A stretch of 64,000 nucleotides of DNA from Herbinix luporum (GTDB lineage: Bacteria > Bacillota > Clostridia > Lachnospirales > Lachnospiraceae), in the NCBI RefSeq assembly GCF_900070325.1, contig NZ_LN879430.1, positions 767,001-831,000 on the forward strand. Reading direction: 5' to 3'. Under the pieces are notes generated by a model. That model ran no database searches, had not been told where the DNA came from, and was given only the letters and a program-made list of their open reading frames with translations. Positions 56,127 to 63,814 of this stretch are shown here, piece after piece; within the stretch, counting starts at the first letter, position 1, and every line of letters begins with the position of its first letter. A program made the translations under genes and the position numbers.

Positions 56127-57056
56127 ATGGATGAACATACAAAAATATATACAGATGGTTCTTTTAAGAAGAACAAAGCAGGAATTAGTTTTTTAATAGT
56201 TAGCCCTGGTAAAAGTAAAATACTTGGATATACGAATTTAAGGTGTAAAAAAAATATACAAGCAGAATTACAGGCTGTAATACATGCACTGCAGTATTTA
56301 TTAAATATCAGCATGAGTCTTGAAAATCAAAAAATAGAGATTATAACAGATGAAATATCTATTGTAGATGTTTTCATCAGCCAAAAGTATAAGATATGGG
56401 ATGCTTGTCAGTGGAAAAAAGAAAATGGCGGGGCTGTAATAAAATGTGCCGAGGAATGGTTTATATTGTCTTGTCTAGTTAAAAAGATTGGGGATATGAT
56501 AATATGCTTTACTAAAACATCTAAAGAGGATAGACAAAATATATTAGTTCATGGCTATGCAAATTATGCTAGAAAACTGCAATTCTGCAAGAAGAACAGT
56601 ATACATATAATGGAAGCAGAGAATAATGAAGATTTTGTATTCAAAGAGATAGTTAACGTTTCTGAAAATAAAGAAGTGGATGAAATCCTCAATATGAAAA
56701 GACCGTGGAAAAGTAATAAGTATAAAGCAGATTTTAAGTGGTACATAGAAGGACAGCATGAGATAGTATATATCGACACACATGACATTATTATTACCGA
56801 AGAAATTCATTTAAATTGTAACAGTTTAAATTTTAATACATTATTTCGTACTGCAGCAGAATCTCATGCGATTTCATACCCTATTGCAGTCAGGCCACTG
56901 GGAAATGGAAAGTATTCACTGGTAGCGGGGATAACACGGTTAATTACTGCAAAGTTATTTGATATCTCGAGAGTACCTTGCGTAATAACAGATTTTTCAA
57001 ATGAAGAATTTCTTAAGCAGAACTTAGTAAATATGGGGAAAATAATTAATAGATAA
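56127..57056 (+). CDS. RNase H-like / ParB-like fusion protein
   Basis: 309 residues. N-terminal part (1-~150): I-Y-T-D-G-S-F-K-K (first Asp), Q-A-E-L-Q-A-V-I-H-A-L (Glu), I-I-T-D-E-I-S-I-V-D (second Asp), then H-G-Y-A-N-Y-A-R-K-L where the usual last Asp is missing: an RNase HI-like fold with a degenerate fourth site. C-terminal part (~210-300): I-D-T-H-D-I, Y-P-I-A-V-R-P-L-G-N-G-K-Y-S-L-V-A-G-I-T-R-L-I-T-A-K and V-P-C-V-I-T-D, a ParB/sulfiredoxin-type domain. I know no named family with this pairing. Monocistronic between long gaps. Confidence 0.7.
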   Translation: MDEHTKIYTDGSFKKNKAGISFLIVSPGKSKILGYTNLRCKKNIQAELQAVIHALQYLLNISMSLENQKIEIITDEISIVDVFISQKYKIWDACQWKKENGGAVIKCAEEWFILSCLVKKIGDMIICFTKTSKEDRQNILVHGYANYARKLQFCKKNSIHIMEAENNEDFVFKEIVNVSENKEVDEILNMKRPWKSNKYKADFKWYIEGQHEIVYIDTHDIIITEEIHLNCNSLNFNTLFRTAAESHAISYPIAVRPLGNGKYSLVAGITRLITAKLFDISRVPCVITDFSNEEFLKQNLVNMGKIINR

Positions 57057-57378
57057 AGATGGTTATTTAATAAAAGAAGCCGATTTTAGAAATGATTTTC
57101 TTAATAGAAGAATAAAAAGAAAAATTATTTAGAAACATATATAATTAATATCTACAGTATAGAGAAATAGTCTTAAAATACTAAAAATGCAGGAGAAACG
57201 ATTTTAAAGAATATAATTCTCTTTAGTATAATCTTTCTAATATGATTTTTTCTTTTTTAAACAGTATTTTTTTGTAATAACTGGAAGAAAGGAAATAAAA
57301 GATAAATGAACTCTTTCTTTTAGATTATGCTTTGAAAATTATAATGCATACAAAAAAGTAATATATGGGGGATGTAAT

Positions 57379-57543
57379 TTGAAAAATAAAAGGAATCTGA
57401 AAAAACCGACTGAAAACAATAAAAAAGAGGCAAAGGGTTCTATTAATAGTATAAAGACAAAAGAACAGAAAGAAATAGAAATTTTAATGGATAGTGTCAT
57501 ATATGAAAACAGAGAGGCTCTTAAAGAGTTAGCAAAACAATAG
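57379..57543 (+). CDS. 54-residue charged protein of unknown function
   Basis: TTG start behind ATGGGGGATGTAA. The sequence is Lys/Asn-rich then Glu-rich (K-E-Q-K-E-I-E-I-L-M-D-S-V-I-Y-E-N-R-E-A-L-K-E-L), resembling a small helical DNA- or protein-binding peptide. It lies in the gap between the fusion gene and the RlmH-like gene. The 320 bp upstream (57057-57378) shows no other feature. No family recognised. Confidence 0.5.
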   Translation: MKNKRNLKKPTENNKKEAKGSINSIKTKEQKEIEILMDSVIYENREALKELAKQ

Positions 57544-57574
57544 ATTATATAAAAAATTTTTTTGATTTTTTAAG

Positions 57575-57660
57575 AATGGGTAAGACAAATTCTATCTTTT
57601 CATAAATTTTTTGAAAATTACTGAGAAATTTTATAAATGTTTATAATTCTCTTACCCATT
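57575..57660. repeat. long-range inverted repeat before the RlmH-like gene
   Basis: AATGGGTAAGA (57575-57585) is the exact complement of TCTTACCCATT (57650-57660), with a 64-base A/T-rich loop. It may end the 54-residue gene or lie in the leader of the RlmH-like gene. Confidence 0.5.
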
Positions 57661-57717
57661 GTACATTAGTGATATAATTATTTTTATATAATTTTAAGTT
57701 ATTGATGGGATGGGAAT

Positions 57718-58110
57718 ATGAAAATTAGAATTATTAACACAGAAAAGATAAAAGAAAAATATGTTAAAGATGCTATACAGGAGTATACTAAGCGTTTAAG
57801 CGCATACTGCAAAGTAGAATACGTAGAAGCGAAAAATCCATCCAAAGAAATAACCGATAAATCATATGTGATAAAAATTGATAAACATGGTGAGCAACTG
57901 TCTTCAGAACAATTAGCGGAGAAAGTTGTAGAGATAGGTGTAAGTGGTAATAGTCATATTACTATATTTTTAGGTGAGGATGATATCGAAGCAGACTATG
58001 TGTTATCTATTTCTCAGATGGATATTGATATTAATATATTATTGATTATTATTTATGAACAGATTTACAGGGCTTACCGTATCATTAACAATGCACCTTA
58101 CCACAAATAG
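57718..58110 (+). CDS. element-encoded degenerate RlmH-like protein
   Basis: 130 residues against about 159 for RlmH. The N-terminal K-I-K-E-K-Y-V...E-Y-T-K-R-L-S-A-Y-C, the middle L-S-S-E-Q-L-A and the C-terminal Y-E-Q-I-Y-R-A-Y-R-I-I-N-N-A-P-Y-H-K match host RlmH well. Two deletions are evident: about 20 residues after position ~47, and the SAM loop, where V-I-G-G-S-L-G-L is replaced by F-L-G-E-D-D-I. The helix M-T-F-P-H-Q is M-D-I-D-I-N. So the tail is intact but the cofactor loop is lost. ATG behind GATGGGATGGGAAT. Confidence 0.85.
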   Translation: MKIRIINTEKIKEKYVKDAIQEYTKRLSAYCKVEYVEAKNPSKEITDKSYVIKIDKHGEQLSSEQLAEKVVEIGVSGNSHITIFLGEDDIEADYVLSISQMDIDINILLIIIYEQIYRAYRIINNAPYHK

Positions 58111-58115
58111 AATAA

Positions 58116-58450
58116 CGCAAAATAAGCGCCAAAAGTATTAATCACATAGCATAGGTGCCTAAAAATAATTCACACAATATAAGTGCCAAAAACCTTTATC
58201 ACACACTATAGGTGCCAAAAATCGATACATTAAGAAAACGCGCATTATACGTGCCAATAACACTTAATCTCACACCATGCGTGCCAAGAATTAATGTATT
58301 AGAAAAATCTCATACTATAAGTGCCAAAAACTGATGTAATCAATAAATCTCACAGTATAGGTACCAAAAAATAATAAAATTCATAAACCTCATAGTATAA
58401 GTGCCAAAAAAGCGCTATAATAAAAATCGCACAAAATAAGTGCCAAAATA
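58116..58450. repeat. ten-copy degenerate repeat array, iteron-like
   Basis: Consensus about TCACANTATAAGTGCCAAAA. The GTGCC core starts at 58126 (GCGCC), 58155, 58183, 58212, 58251, 58281, 58321, 58361 (GTACC), 58401 and 58440. Spacings are 29, 28, 29, 39, 30, 40, 40, 40 and 39, i.e. two classes one helical turn apart. All copies have the same orientation. The array fills the space between the RlmH-like gene and attR and is inside the element. A protein-binding array is likely. Confidence 0.85.
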
Positions 58451-58456
58451 TATAGA

Positions 58457-58498
58457 GTCATGTATTCAGTAATACACGGTGAGCCATATCATAAGTAA
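58457..58498. other. attR junction with displaced rlmH 3' codons
   Basis: Element arm 58457-58479 (GTCATGTATTC...CACGG) mirrors the left end; the core GAGCC (58481-58485) is followed by ATATCATAAGTAA, which with the core reads GAG CCA TAT CAT AAG TAA: Glu-Pro-Tyr-His-Lys-stop, the standard end of RlmH. This resembles the SCC attachment site of staphylococci. Confidence 0.85.
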
Positions 58499-58542
58499 GA
58501 TTCTAATACTAATAACAAAATATAATAATGAAAAGCAGAAAG

Positions 58543-58590
58543 AAAGGGATAAGGATGGGCATAAATAAATTTATGTAACCTTATCCCTTT
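58543..58590. terminator. terminator, probably of the original rlmH and of the convergent amidase
   Basis: AAAGGGATAAGG and CCTTATCCCTTT form a 12-bp stem with T-run. It now lies beyond attR, so the truncated host rlmH no longer reads directly into it. Confidence 0.75.
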
Positions 58591-58631
58591 TTATATCTAT
58601 AATTGATTAGTTTATTTACTATCATCATAAA

Positions 58632-59207
58632 TTAAGTAGGTGAAAAACCAAAATACCTTAAAATACCAATATACATACCATAAGCAAATTGATATTGATT
58701 ATCCCTTAGTTTCTGTGCATCTGAGGGATTGGTTAAATACCCTAATTCCACTAGAATAGAAGGCATTGTAGTACGTCTAAGCACATATAAGGTCTGATTA
58801 ATTCTAATTCCGTTATTTCTGGTGCCAACGGTTTGTACAATTCCATCCATAACCTGTTGTGCCAGCCAGTTTGCCTGTGTACCATACTGATAAATATAAA
58901 CTTCTGTACCGTTAATTGCCGGGTTTGGATTAGCATTACAATGGATACTTATAAAATAATTAGCAGGCCATTCATTGGCCATCCGAACTCGTTCGGCTAA
59001 GCTGCTTGCATTATTTGTACCCAGTACAGTAGTAGGAGTAGGTCTAGATAAACGGGCCTCGAATCTGCTGTCATTATTCAATAAATTGGCAAGAAACACC
59101 CCAACTTGATAAGTGATATCCTGCTCAAACAAGCCATGGCCTACGGCTCCGGCATTATGATAACCGGTAGGATTATGACCTTGGTCTATAAATATCTTAA
59201 TAGCCAT
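58632..59207 (-). CDS. N-acetylmuramoyl-L-alanine amidase (Amidase_3)
   Basis: 191 residues, just the catalytic domain. Zinc ligands: His in I-D-Q-G-H-N, Glu in L-F-E-Q-D, His in I-S-I-H-C-N-A; catalytic Glu in L-V-E-L-G-Y-L-T-N. No signal peptide, unlike most cell-wall amidases of this fold, so it is either released by lysis or exported otherwise. Similar stand-alone domains occur in clostridia and phages. It cleaves the bond between MurNAc and the stem peptide. Confidence 0.9.
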   Translation of the reverse strand: MAIKIFIDQGHNPTGYHNAGAVGHGLFEQDITYQVGVFLANLLNNDSRFEARLSRPTPTTVLGTNNASSLAERVRMANEWPANYFISIHCNANPNPAINGTEVYIYQYGTQANWLAQQVMDGIVQTVGTRNNGIRINQTLYVLRRTTMPSILVELGYLTNPSDAQKLRDNQYQFAYGMYIGILRYFGFSPT

Positions 59208-59277
59208 GAATTTTCTTTCCTTCCGAAATAATAAAGTTAATCATAATATCATATTCTTTTTTAAAAAAGTTGTTACT

Positions 59278-59374
59278 GGTACCGGATATCGTAAACAAAC
59301 CACGAACGAATTATGAACAAAAATAAGCATTGTGTTCATAATTTGTTCACAGAATGTTTACGAGAACTGGTACC
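59278..59374. promoter_or_regulatory. 97-bp modular dyad between amidase and sugar importer
   Basis: Three blocks mirror about one axis at 59326: GGTACC (59278 / 59369), CGTAAACA (59290 / 59355) and GAAC-N-AATTATGAACA (59304-59319 / 59333-59348). About 33 of 42 positions match, with the mismatches in the 6-bp gaps between blocks. Block conservation with free spacers is typical of several protein sites, so this is probably the control region of the importer operon. Confidence 0.65.
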
Positions 59375-59460
59375 TTTGTTATGGAAATAAATGTAAAAAC
59401 TGTAATAAGATTAATTGAACAAGTTTTTTTATTAATAACTTTCAAAAGGGAGGATTTTTT

Positions 59461-60540
59461 ATGAGAAAAAAAGTGCTTGGTATTTTACTATGTGTGATGT
59501 TGGTTTCTTCTTTACTGGGAGCCTGTAAAAGTAAAGATACTGCTACCGATAGTAAAGGTAAAACAGTAGGAGTATGTATGCCCACTAAAGATTTGCAAAG
59601 GTGGAACCAAGACGGTGCCAATATGAAGAAAGAACTAGAGGCGGCAGGTTATAAGGTTGATTTACAGTATGCAAACAATGAAATTGCAACACAAGTTAAT
59701 CAGATTGAGAATATGATTACCGGAGGTGTGGATATTTTGGTTATAGCCTCTATTGACGGTGCCTCCTTAGGAACTGTCCTTACAGATGCCAAGAAAAAAG
59801 GTATTCCTGTAATAGCATATGACCGGCTGATTATGGAAACCGATGCTGTGTCATACTATGCAACTTTTGATAACTATATGGTTGGTACTATACAAGGGGA
59901 GTATATAATAGAAGCCCTAGATCTTGAAAATCAGCAGGGTCCCTTTAATATTGAGCTTTTTACGGGATCCCCTGATGATAATAATGCCCGTTTCTTTTTT
60001 GCCGGAGCAATGGATGCCTTAAATCCTTATATTGAAAGCGGAAAACTAAATGTAGTATCAGGCCAGAAAGAATTTGAAGAGGTGGCTACTTTAAATTGGT
60101 CTACAGAAGCTGCCCAAAGTCGTATGGAAAATCTTATTACAGCTTATTATGCTGACGGTACCCCCTTAGATGCTGTTTTATCAAGCAATGACTCTTGTGC
60201 TATTGGTATAACAAATGCACTTGTAAATGCTGGTTTTTCAAAGGATAATTTCCCTATACTTACGGGCCAGGACTGTGATATCACAGCAATGAAAAATATT
60301 ATAGCTGGGCTTCAATCAATGTCTATATTTAAAGATACCCGTAAACTGGCATCAAAGGTTGTTGAAATGATCGAAGCTATTGTAAGTGGGGATGAGGTTC
60401 CGGTAAATGATACAAAGACCTATGATAATGGAACCGGTATTATACCTACATATTTGTGTGAACCTGTATTTGCCGATATTAACAATTATAAAGAGTTATT
60501 GATTGATTCCGGTTATTATACAGATGATCAATTAAAGTAA
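59461..60540 (+). CDS. chvE: monosaccharide-binding lipoprotein (ChvE-like)
   Basis: 359 residues. Lipoprotein signal ending L-L-G-A-C-K (Cys ~22), then a two-domain type I binding fold with V-G-V-C-M-P-T, R-W-N-Q-D-G, I-A-S-I-D-G, Y-D-R-L-I and L-S-S-N-D-S-C-A-I-G. Resembles ChvE and other binding proteins for xylose, arabinose, glucose or galactose. ATG behind AAAGGGAGGATTTTTT. First of three importer genes. Confidence 0.9.
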   Translation: MRKKVLGILLCVMLVSSLLGACKSKDTATDSKGKTVGVCMPTKDLQRWNQDGANMKKELEAAGYKVDLQYANNEIATQVNQIENMITGGVDILVIASIDGASLGTVLTDAKKKGIPVIAYDRLIMETDAVSYYATFDNYMVGTIQGEYIIEALDLENQQGPFNIELFTGSPDDNNARFFFAGAMDALNPYIESGKLNVVSGQKEFEEVATLNWSTEAAQSRMENLITAYYADGTPLDAVLSSNDSCAIGITNALVNAGFSKDNFPILTGQDCDITAMKNIIAGLQSMSIFKDTRKLASKVVEMIEAIVSGDEVPVNDTKTYDNGTGIIPTYLCEPVFADINNYKELLIDSGYYTDDQLK

Positions 60541-60625
60541 ATGTACTCATATTTTCTCGCAGAAAAGCTTAAGAGTTAAAATAGCTTATTAGTTAATTTA
60601 ATATGCTTATGAAGGGGGTGTTAGT

Positions 60626-62164
60626 TTGGCTGATTTAATATTGGAAATGAAAAATATAACCAAGAGATTTTACGGCATAAAAGCATTGGATAATGTAAAT
60701 CTTAGGGTGGAAGAAGGGGAAATCCATGCCTTGGTAGGAGAAAATGGAGCCGGTAAATCCACCTTAATGAATGTTCTAAGCGGCATCCATCCATATGGAA
60801 GTTATGAGGGACAGATATTCTTTATGGGTAAAGAATGCATGTTTAATAACATTAGGGACAGTGAAGATATGGGCATAGTTATTATTCATCAGGAGCTGGC
60901 CCTGGTACCTTTTATGACAATAGGAGAAAATATTTTCTTAGGAAATGAATGTGGCTCATTATTTAAAATAAATTGGGAAGAAACTTATTCGAGGGCGAAA
61001 AAATTACTGGAGATTGTAGGTCTGCAAGAAAGTCCAAGAACTCTTATTAAAGATATAAGTGTTGGTAAACAACAGTTGGTTGAAATTGCAAAAGCATTAT
61101 CAAAGAATGTAAAACTTCTTATATTGGATGAACCAACAGCCTCTTTAAATGAAGCAGATTCAAGAAAACTTTTGGATTTACTTTTAGAATTTAAAAAGAA
61201 AGGTTTAACCTCAATTATAATTTCTCACAAACTAAATGAGATAGAGTATGTTGCCGATAAAATTACAATTATTAGGGACGGAGCCACCATAGAAACCCTA
61301 GATAAAAATAAAGATAAAATAAATGAAGACCGTATTATCAAATGTATGGTAGGAAGGGAGATATCAGATAGGTTCCCTAAAAGACAGGTAAATATATCAG
61401 AGGAAATAAGTTTGGAAGTAAGGAACTGGACCGTATTTCATCCTATTTATGAGGGCCGTAAGGTAGTGGATGATGTATCATTTTACATAAGAAAGGGAGA
61501 GGTTGTAGGCATTGCAGGCCTGATGGGAGCCGGCAGAACCGAACTGGCATTAAGTATATTTGGTAAAAGTTACGGAAGTAAAATAACCGGTAGCTTATTA
61601 ATTAACGGTAAGAAGGTAAGGCTAAATAGCCCAAGGATGGCTATTGCCCATAAGCTTGCCTATATAACAGAGGATAGAAAAGGAGACGGCCTGATTTTAT
61701 CAGCTCCAATCAGAGTCAACACAAGCTTAGGAAAAATGAAAAAAGTAAGCCGGCATAATATTATAGTTAATAATCTAGAGCGGAAGGCTGCCAATTATTA
61801 TGTAGAGAAACTTAAGACCAAATGTAGCTCAATTGAGCAGGAGGTTGGTAGCCTAAGCGGGGGAAATCAACAAAAGGTTCTTGTGGGTAAATGGATGTTT
61901 ACAGATCCGGATATTATGATACTTGATGAACCAACCCGGGGAATAGATGTGGGAGCTAAATATGAAATTTATTGTATAATTAACAGCTTGGTTGCAGAAG
62001 GAAAATCTATTCTTCTTATTTCATCAGAACTTCCTGAATTAATCGGTATCTGTGACAGGATCTATATTATGAATGAGGGAAAGATGGTAGGAGAAGTAGC
62101 AAAAGAAAAAGCAAGTCAGGAATATATTATGGGACAGATATTAAAATCTAGTAAAGGAGCGTAA
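60626..62164 (+). CDS. mmsA: monosaccharide ABC importer ATPase (two ABC modules)
   Basis: 512 residues starting at TTG after GAAGGGGGTGTTAGT. First module: Walker [12 protein letters not shown], signature [12 protein letters not shown], Walker [11 protein letters not shown]. Second module: degenerate Walker A-like [10 protein letters not shown], signature L-S-G-G-N-Q-Q-K-V. Fits the MmsA/GguA/XylG group. It is followed by the permease after 2 bp. Confidence 0.93.
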   Translation: MADLILEMKNITKRFYGIKALDNVNLRVEEGEIHALVGENGAGKSTLMNVLSGIHPYGSYEGQIFFMGKECMFNNIRDSEDMGIVIIHQELALVPFMTIGENIFLGNECGSLFKINWEETYSRAKKLLEIVGLQESPRTLIKDISVGKQQLVEIAKALSKNVKLLILDEPTASLNEADSRKLLDLLLEFKKKGLTSIIISHKLNEIEYVADKITIIRDGATIETLDKNKDKINEDRIIKCMVGREISDRFPKRQVNISEEISLEVRNWTVFHPIYEGRKVVDDVSFYIRKGEVVGIAGLMGAGRTELALSIFGKSYGSKITGSLLINGKKVRLNSPRMAIAHKLAYITEDRKGDGLILSAPIRVNTSLGKMKKVSRHNIIVNNLERKAANYYVEKLKTKCSSIEQEVGSLSGGNQQKVLVGKWMFTDPDIMILDEPTRGIDVGAKYEIYCIINSLVAEGKSILLISSELPELIGICDRIYIMNEGKMVGEVAKEKASQEYIMGQILKSSKGA

Positions 62165-62166
62165 CT

Positions 62167-63336
62167 ATGGATAAGGTAAAGAACATATTAAAGAAGAATA
62201 CGATGCTTGCGGCGCTTATTATTGTAACTATTATCTTTGCCATAGGTACAAATGGGAAGCTACTGTATCCTAGAAATGTTGCCATATTAATAGGGCAAAA
62301 CAGTTATGTGGTTATACTTGCTGTGGGTATGCTCTTATGTATACTTACAGGGGGAAATATTGACTTATCTATAGGATCAATTGTTGCACTTATAGGAGCT
62401 ATAGGGGGAACTTTAATTGTAAACATGAAGCTAAACATATGGGTAGCGGTTATAATCTGTCTTTTAGTAGGAATTCTTATAGGTATATGGCAGGGATTTT
62501 GGATAGCATATATTCGAATACCTGCTTTTATCGTAACCTTGGCAGGAATGCTAATTTGGAGAGGATTAGCATTAATAGTCCTAGATGGTTTGACTATCAA
62601 CCCGTTTCCCGATAATTATTTAAAGTTATTTAACAGTAATATACCAGATATTTTTGGAGGCAGAATTAATATAACATCTATATTAATCGGTTTTCTAATC
62701 TGTATCTTCTACATAGGTATGCAAATATTGGGAAGGATAAATACAATTAAAAAGGGCTACCAGCCTAAAAAACTTTCATCCATACTTATAAAAACCACGG
62801 TACTATGTTTTGTTATTATGCTTCTTGCATATACCTTGGCAAAGCATGAAGGTATACCTGTAATTCTACTTATTCTAACGGTGGTAATACTGATTTATTC
62901 ATATTTTACAAGGAAAACCGTACCCGGCCGTTATATATATGCCATGGGTGGAAATGAAAAGGCAGCAAAGCTTTCGGGAATTAATACAAATCGGATTTTA
63001 TTCTTTACTTATGTAAATATGGCCTTTCTAAGTGCTTTAGCTGCCTTGGTCTGTGTTGCCCGGTTTAATTCTGCCGCACCTACGGCAGGCCAGAACTACG
63101 AGATGGATGCCATAGGATCCTGTTTTATAGGGGGAGCTTCCGCATACGGTGGCATAGGCAAGGTTTCCGGAGTGGTTATAGGAGCAATATTTATGGGGGT
63201 CCTAAATAACGGTATGTCTATAATGGGTATAGATATGAATGTACAAAAGGTAGTAAAAGGATTAGTTCTTTTGGCAGCTGTAGCCTTTGATGTAATATCA
63301 AAATCAAGACATCTTGCATTCCATCAAAAAACCTGA
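62167..63336 (+). CDS. mmsB: monosaccharide ABC importer permease
   Basis: 389 residues with eight to ten membrane helices and the BPD_transp_2 pattern (I-L-T-G-G-N-I-D-L-S-I-G-S, A-Y-I-R-I-P-A-F-I-V-T-L-A-G-M, G-R-Y-I-Y-A-M-G-G-N-E-K-A-A-K-L-S-G-I). Matches the GguB/XylH group. Sugar specificity is not clear; the nearby xylA suits xylose, but it is 47 kb away. Confidence 0.92.
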   Translation: MDKVKNILKKNTMLAALIIVTIIFAIGTNGKLLYPRNVAILIGQNSYVVILAVGMLLCILTGGNIDLSIGSIVALIGAIGGTLIVNMKLNIWVAVIICLLVGILIGIWQGFWIAYIRIPAFIVTLAGMLIWRGLALIVLDGLTINPFPDNYLKLFNSNIPDIFGGRINITSILIGFLICIFYIGMQILGRINTIKKGYQPKKLSSILIKTTVLCFVIMLLAYTLAKHEGIPVILLILTVVILIYSYFTRKTVPGRYIYAMGGNEKAAKLSGINTNRILFFTYVNMAFLSALAALVCVARFNSAAPTAGQNYEMDAIGSCFIGGASAYGGIGKVSGVVIGAIFMGVLNNGMSIMGIDMNVQKVVKGLVLLAAVAFDVISKSRHLAFHQKT

Positions 63337-63355
63337 TAGAATTGTCTCAATTATC

Positions 63356-63389
63356 CGGTGACAGGTACTTTTAAAAGTACCTGTCACCG
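63356..63389. repeat. perfect 34-bp palindrome
   Basis: CGGTGACAGGTACTTTT followed by its exact complement. No T-run follows, so it is not a standard terminator, though it lies after the permease. GGTGACAGG-type palindromes recur in clostridial genomes and may be REP-like. Confidence 0.75.
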
Positions 63390-63409
63390 ATCAAACAGGA
63401 GGGTAAAAC

Positions 63410-63724
63410 ATGAATGAAGAATTAAGTTATCTTGATGCTGATCTAAAGGGTTTATTTGTGGAAACAAAATATGATGATATGAAAAAATTGTTAGATGAAA
63501 GGTCCGATGAAGAGGTAAAAGAAATATACAATCATAATTGGGGTATAATAAAAAAATATTATGACAATGAGAATTTTGATTTACTGCAAAAACATATTAA
63601 ATTTGTGGCATATTCATGTTTTGTAATAGAATATGCCCAGGATCGGGGATTAATTGGTGAAGATGTATTTGGTATTATGATGGCTGTATTTAATGATATA
63701 TATGAAATAAGAAATAAAGAGTAA
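63410..63724 (+). CDS. small helical protein of unknown function
   Basis: 104 residues, acidic, all predicted helix, no membrane segment. ATG behind AACAGGAGGGTAAAAC, so it is very likely expressed. I do not recognise a family. Confidence 0.6.
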   Translation: MNEELSYLDADLKGLFVETKYDDMKKLLDERSDEEVKEIYNHNWGIIKKYYDNENFDLLQKHIKFVAYSCFVIEYAQDRGLIGEDVFGIMMAVFNDIYEIRNKE

Positions 63725-63727
63725 CAG

Positions 63728-63756
63728 TTGACAAAGTTCCCTTATAATTGTAAAAT
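63728..63756 (+). promoter_or_regulatory. asnA promoter
   Basis: TTGACA, 17-bp spacer, TAAAAT, about 60 bp before the start codon. No T-box or riboswitch seen in the short leader. Confidence 0.7.
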
Positions 63757-63814
63757 GTGCTACACATTCTTTTTTATAATAAACAAGGGATGAAGTAAGG
63801 ATTGGGAGGTAGTA

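Larger units (their letters stand above)
42824..58485. mobile_element. SCC-like integrative element inserted in the 3' end of rlmH
   Basis: Direct evidence: GAGCC at both junctions (42824-42828 and 58481-58485), terminal inverted repeats (42827-42849 against 58457-58479), a large serine recombinase 90 bp inside the left end, and host codons for Pro-Tyr-His-Lys-stop at the right junction. Cargo: type I restriction-modification, tyrosine recombinase, HUH replication initiator, DUF6602-like and RX4H proteins, RNase H/ParB fusion, 54-residue protein, degenerate RlmH-like protein and a repeat array. Staphylococcal SCC uses the same gene end and the same recombinase class. Length about 15.7 kb. Confidence 0.88.

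Noticed and set aside
58096..58110. End of the element RlmH-like gene (P-Y-H-K-stop) as the right attachment site, with element length about 15.3 kb
   Set aside because: It would rebuild a full rlmH end on paper, but GAGCCATATCATAAGTAA at 58481-58498 shares the whole GAGCC core with the left junction and is flanked by a terminal inverted repeat matching the left end. That is much stronger evidence.
58116..58450. CRISPR array
   Set aside because: Repeats are only about 20 bp, degenerate, with intervals of 28-40 bp and thus spacers of roughly 8-20 bp; no cas genes are present.
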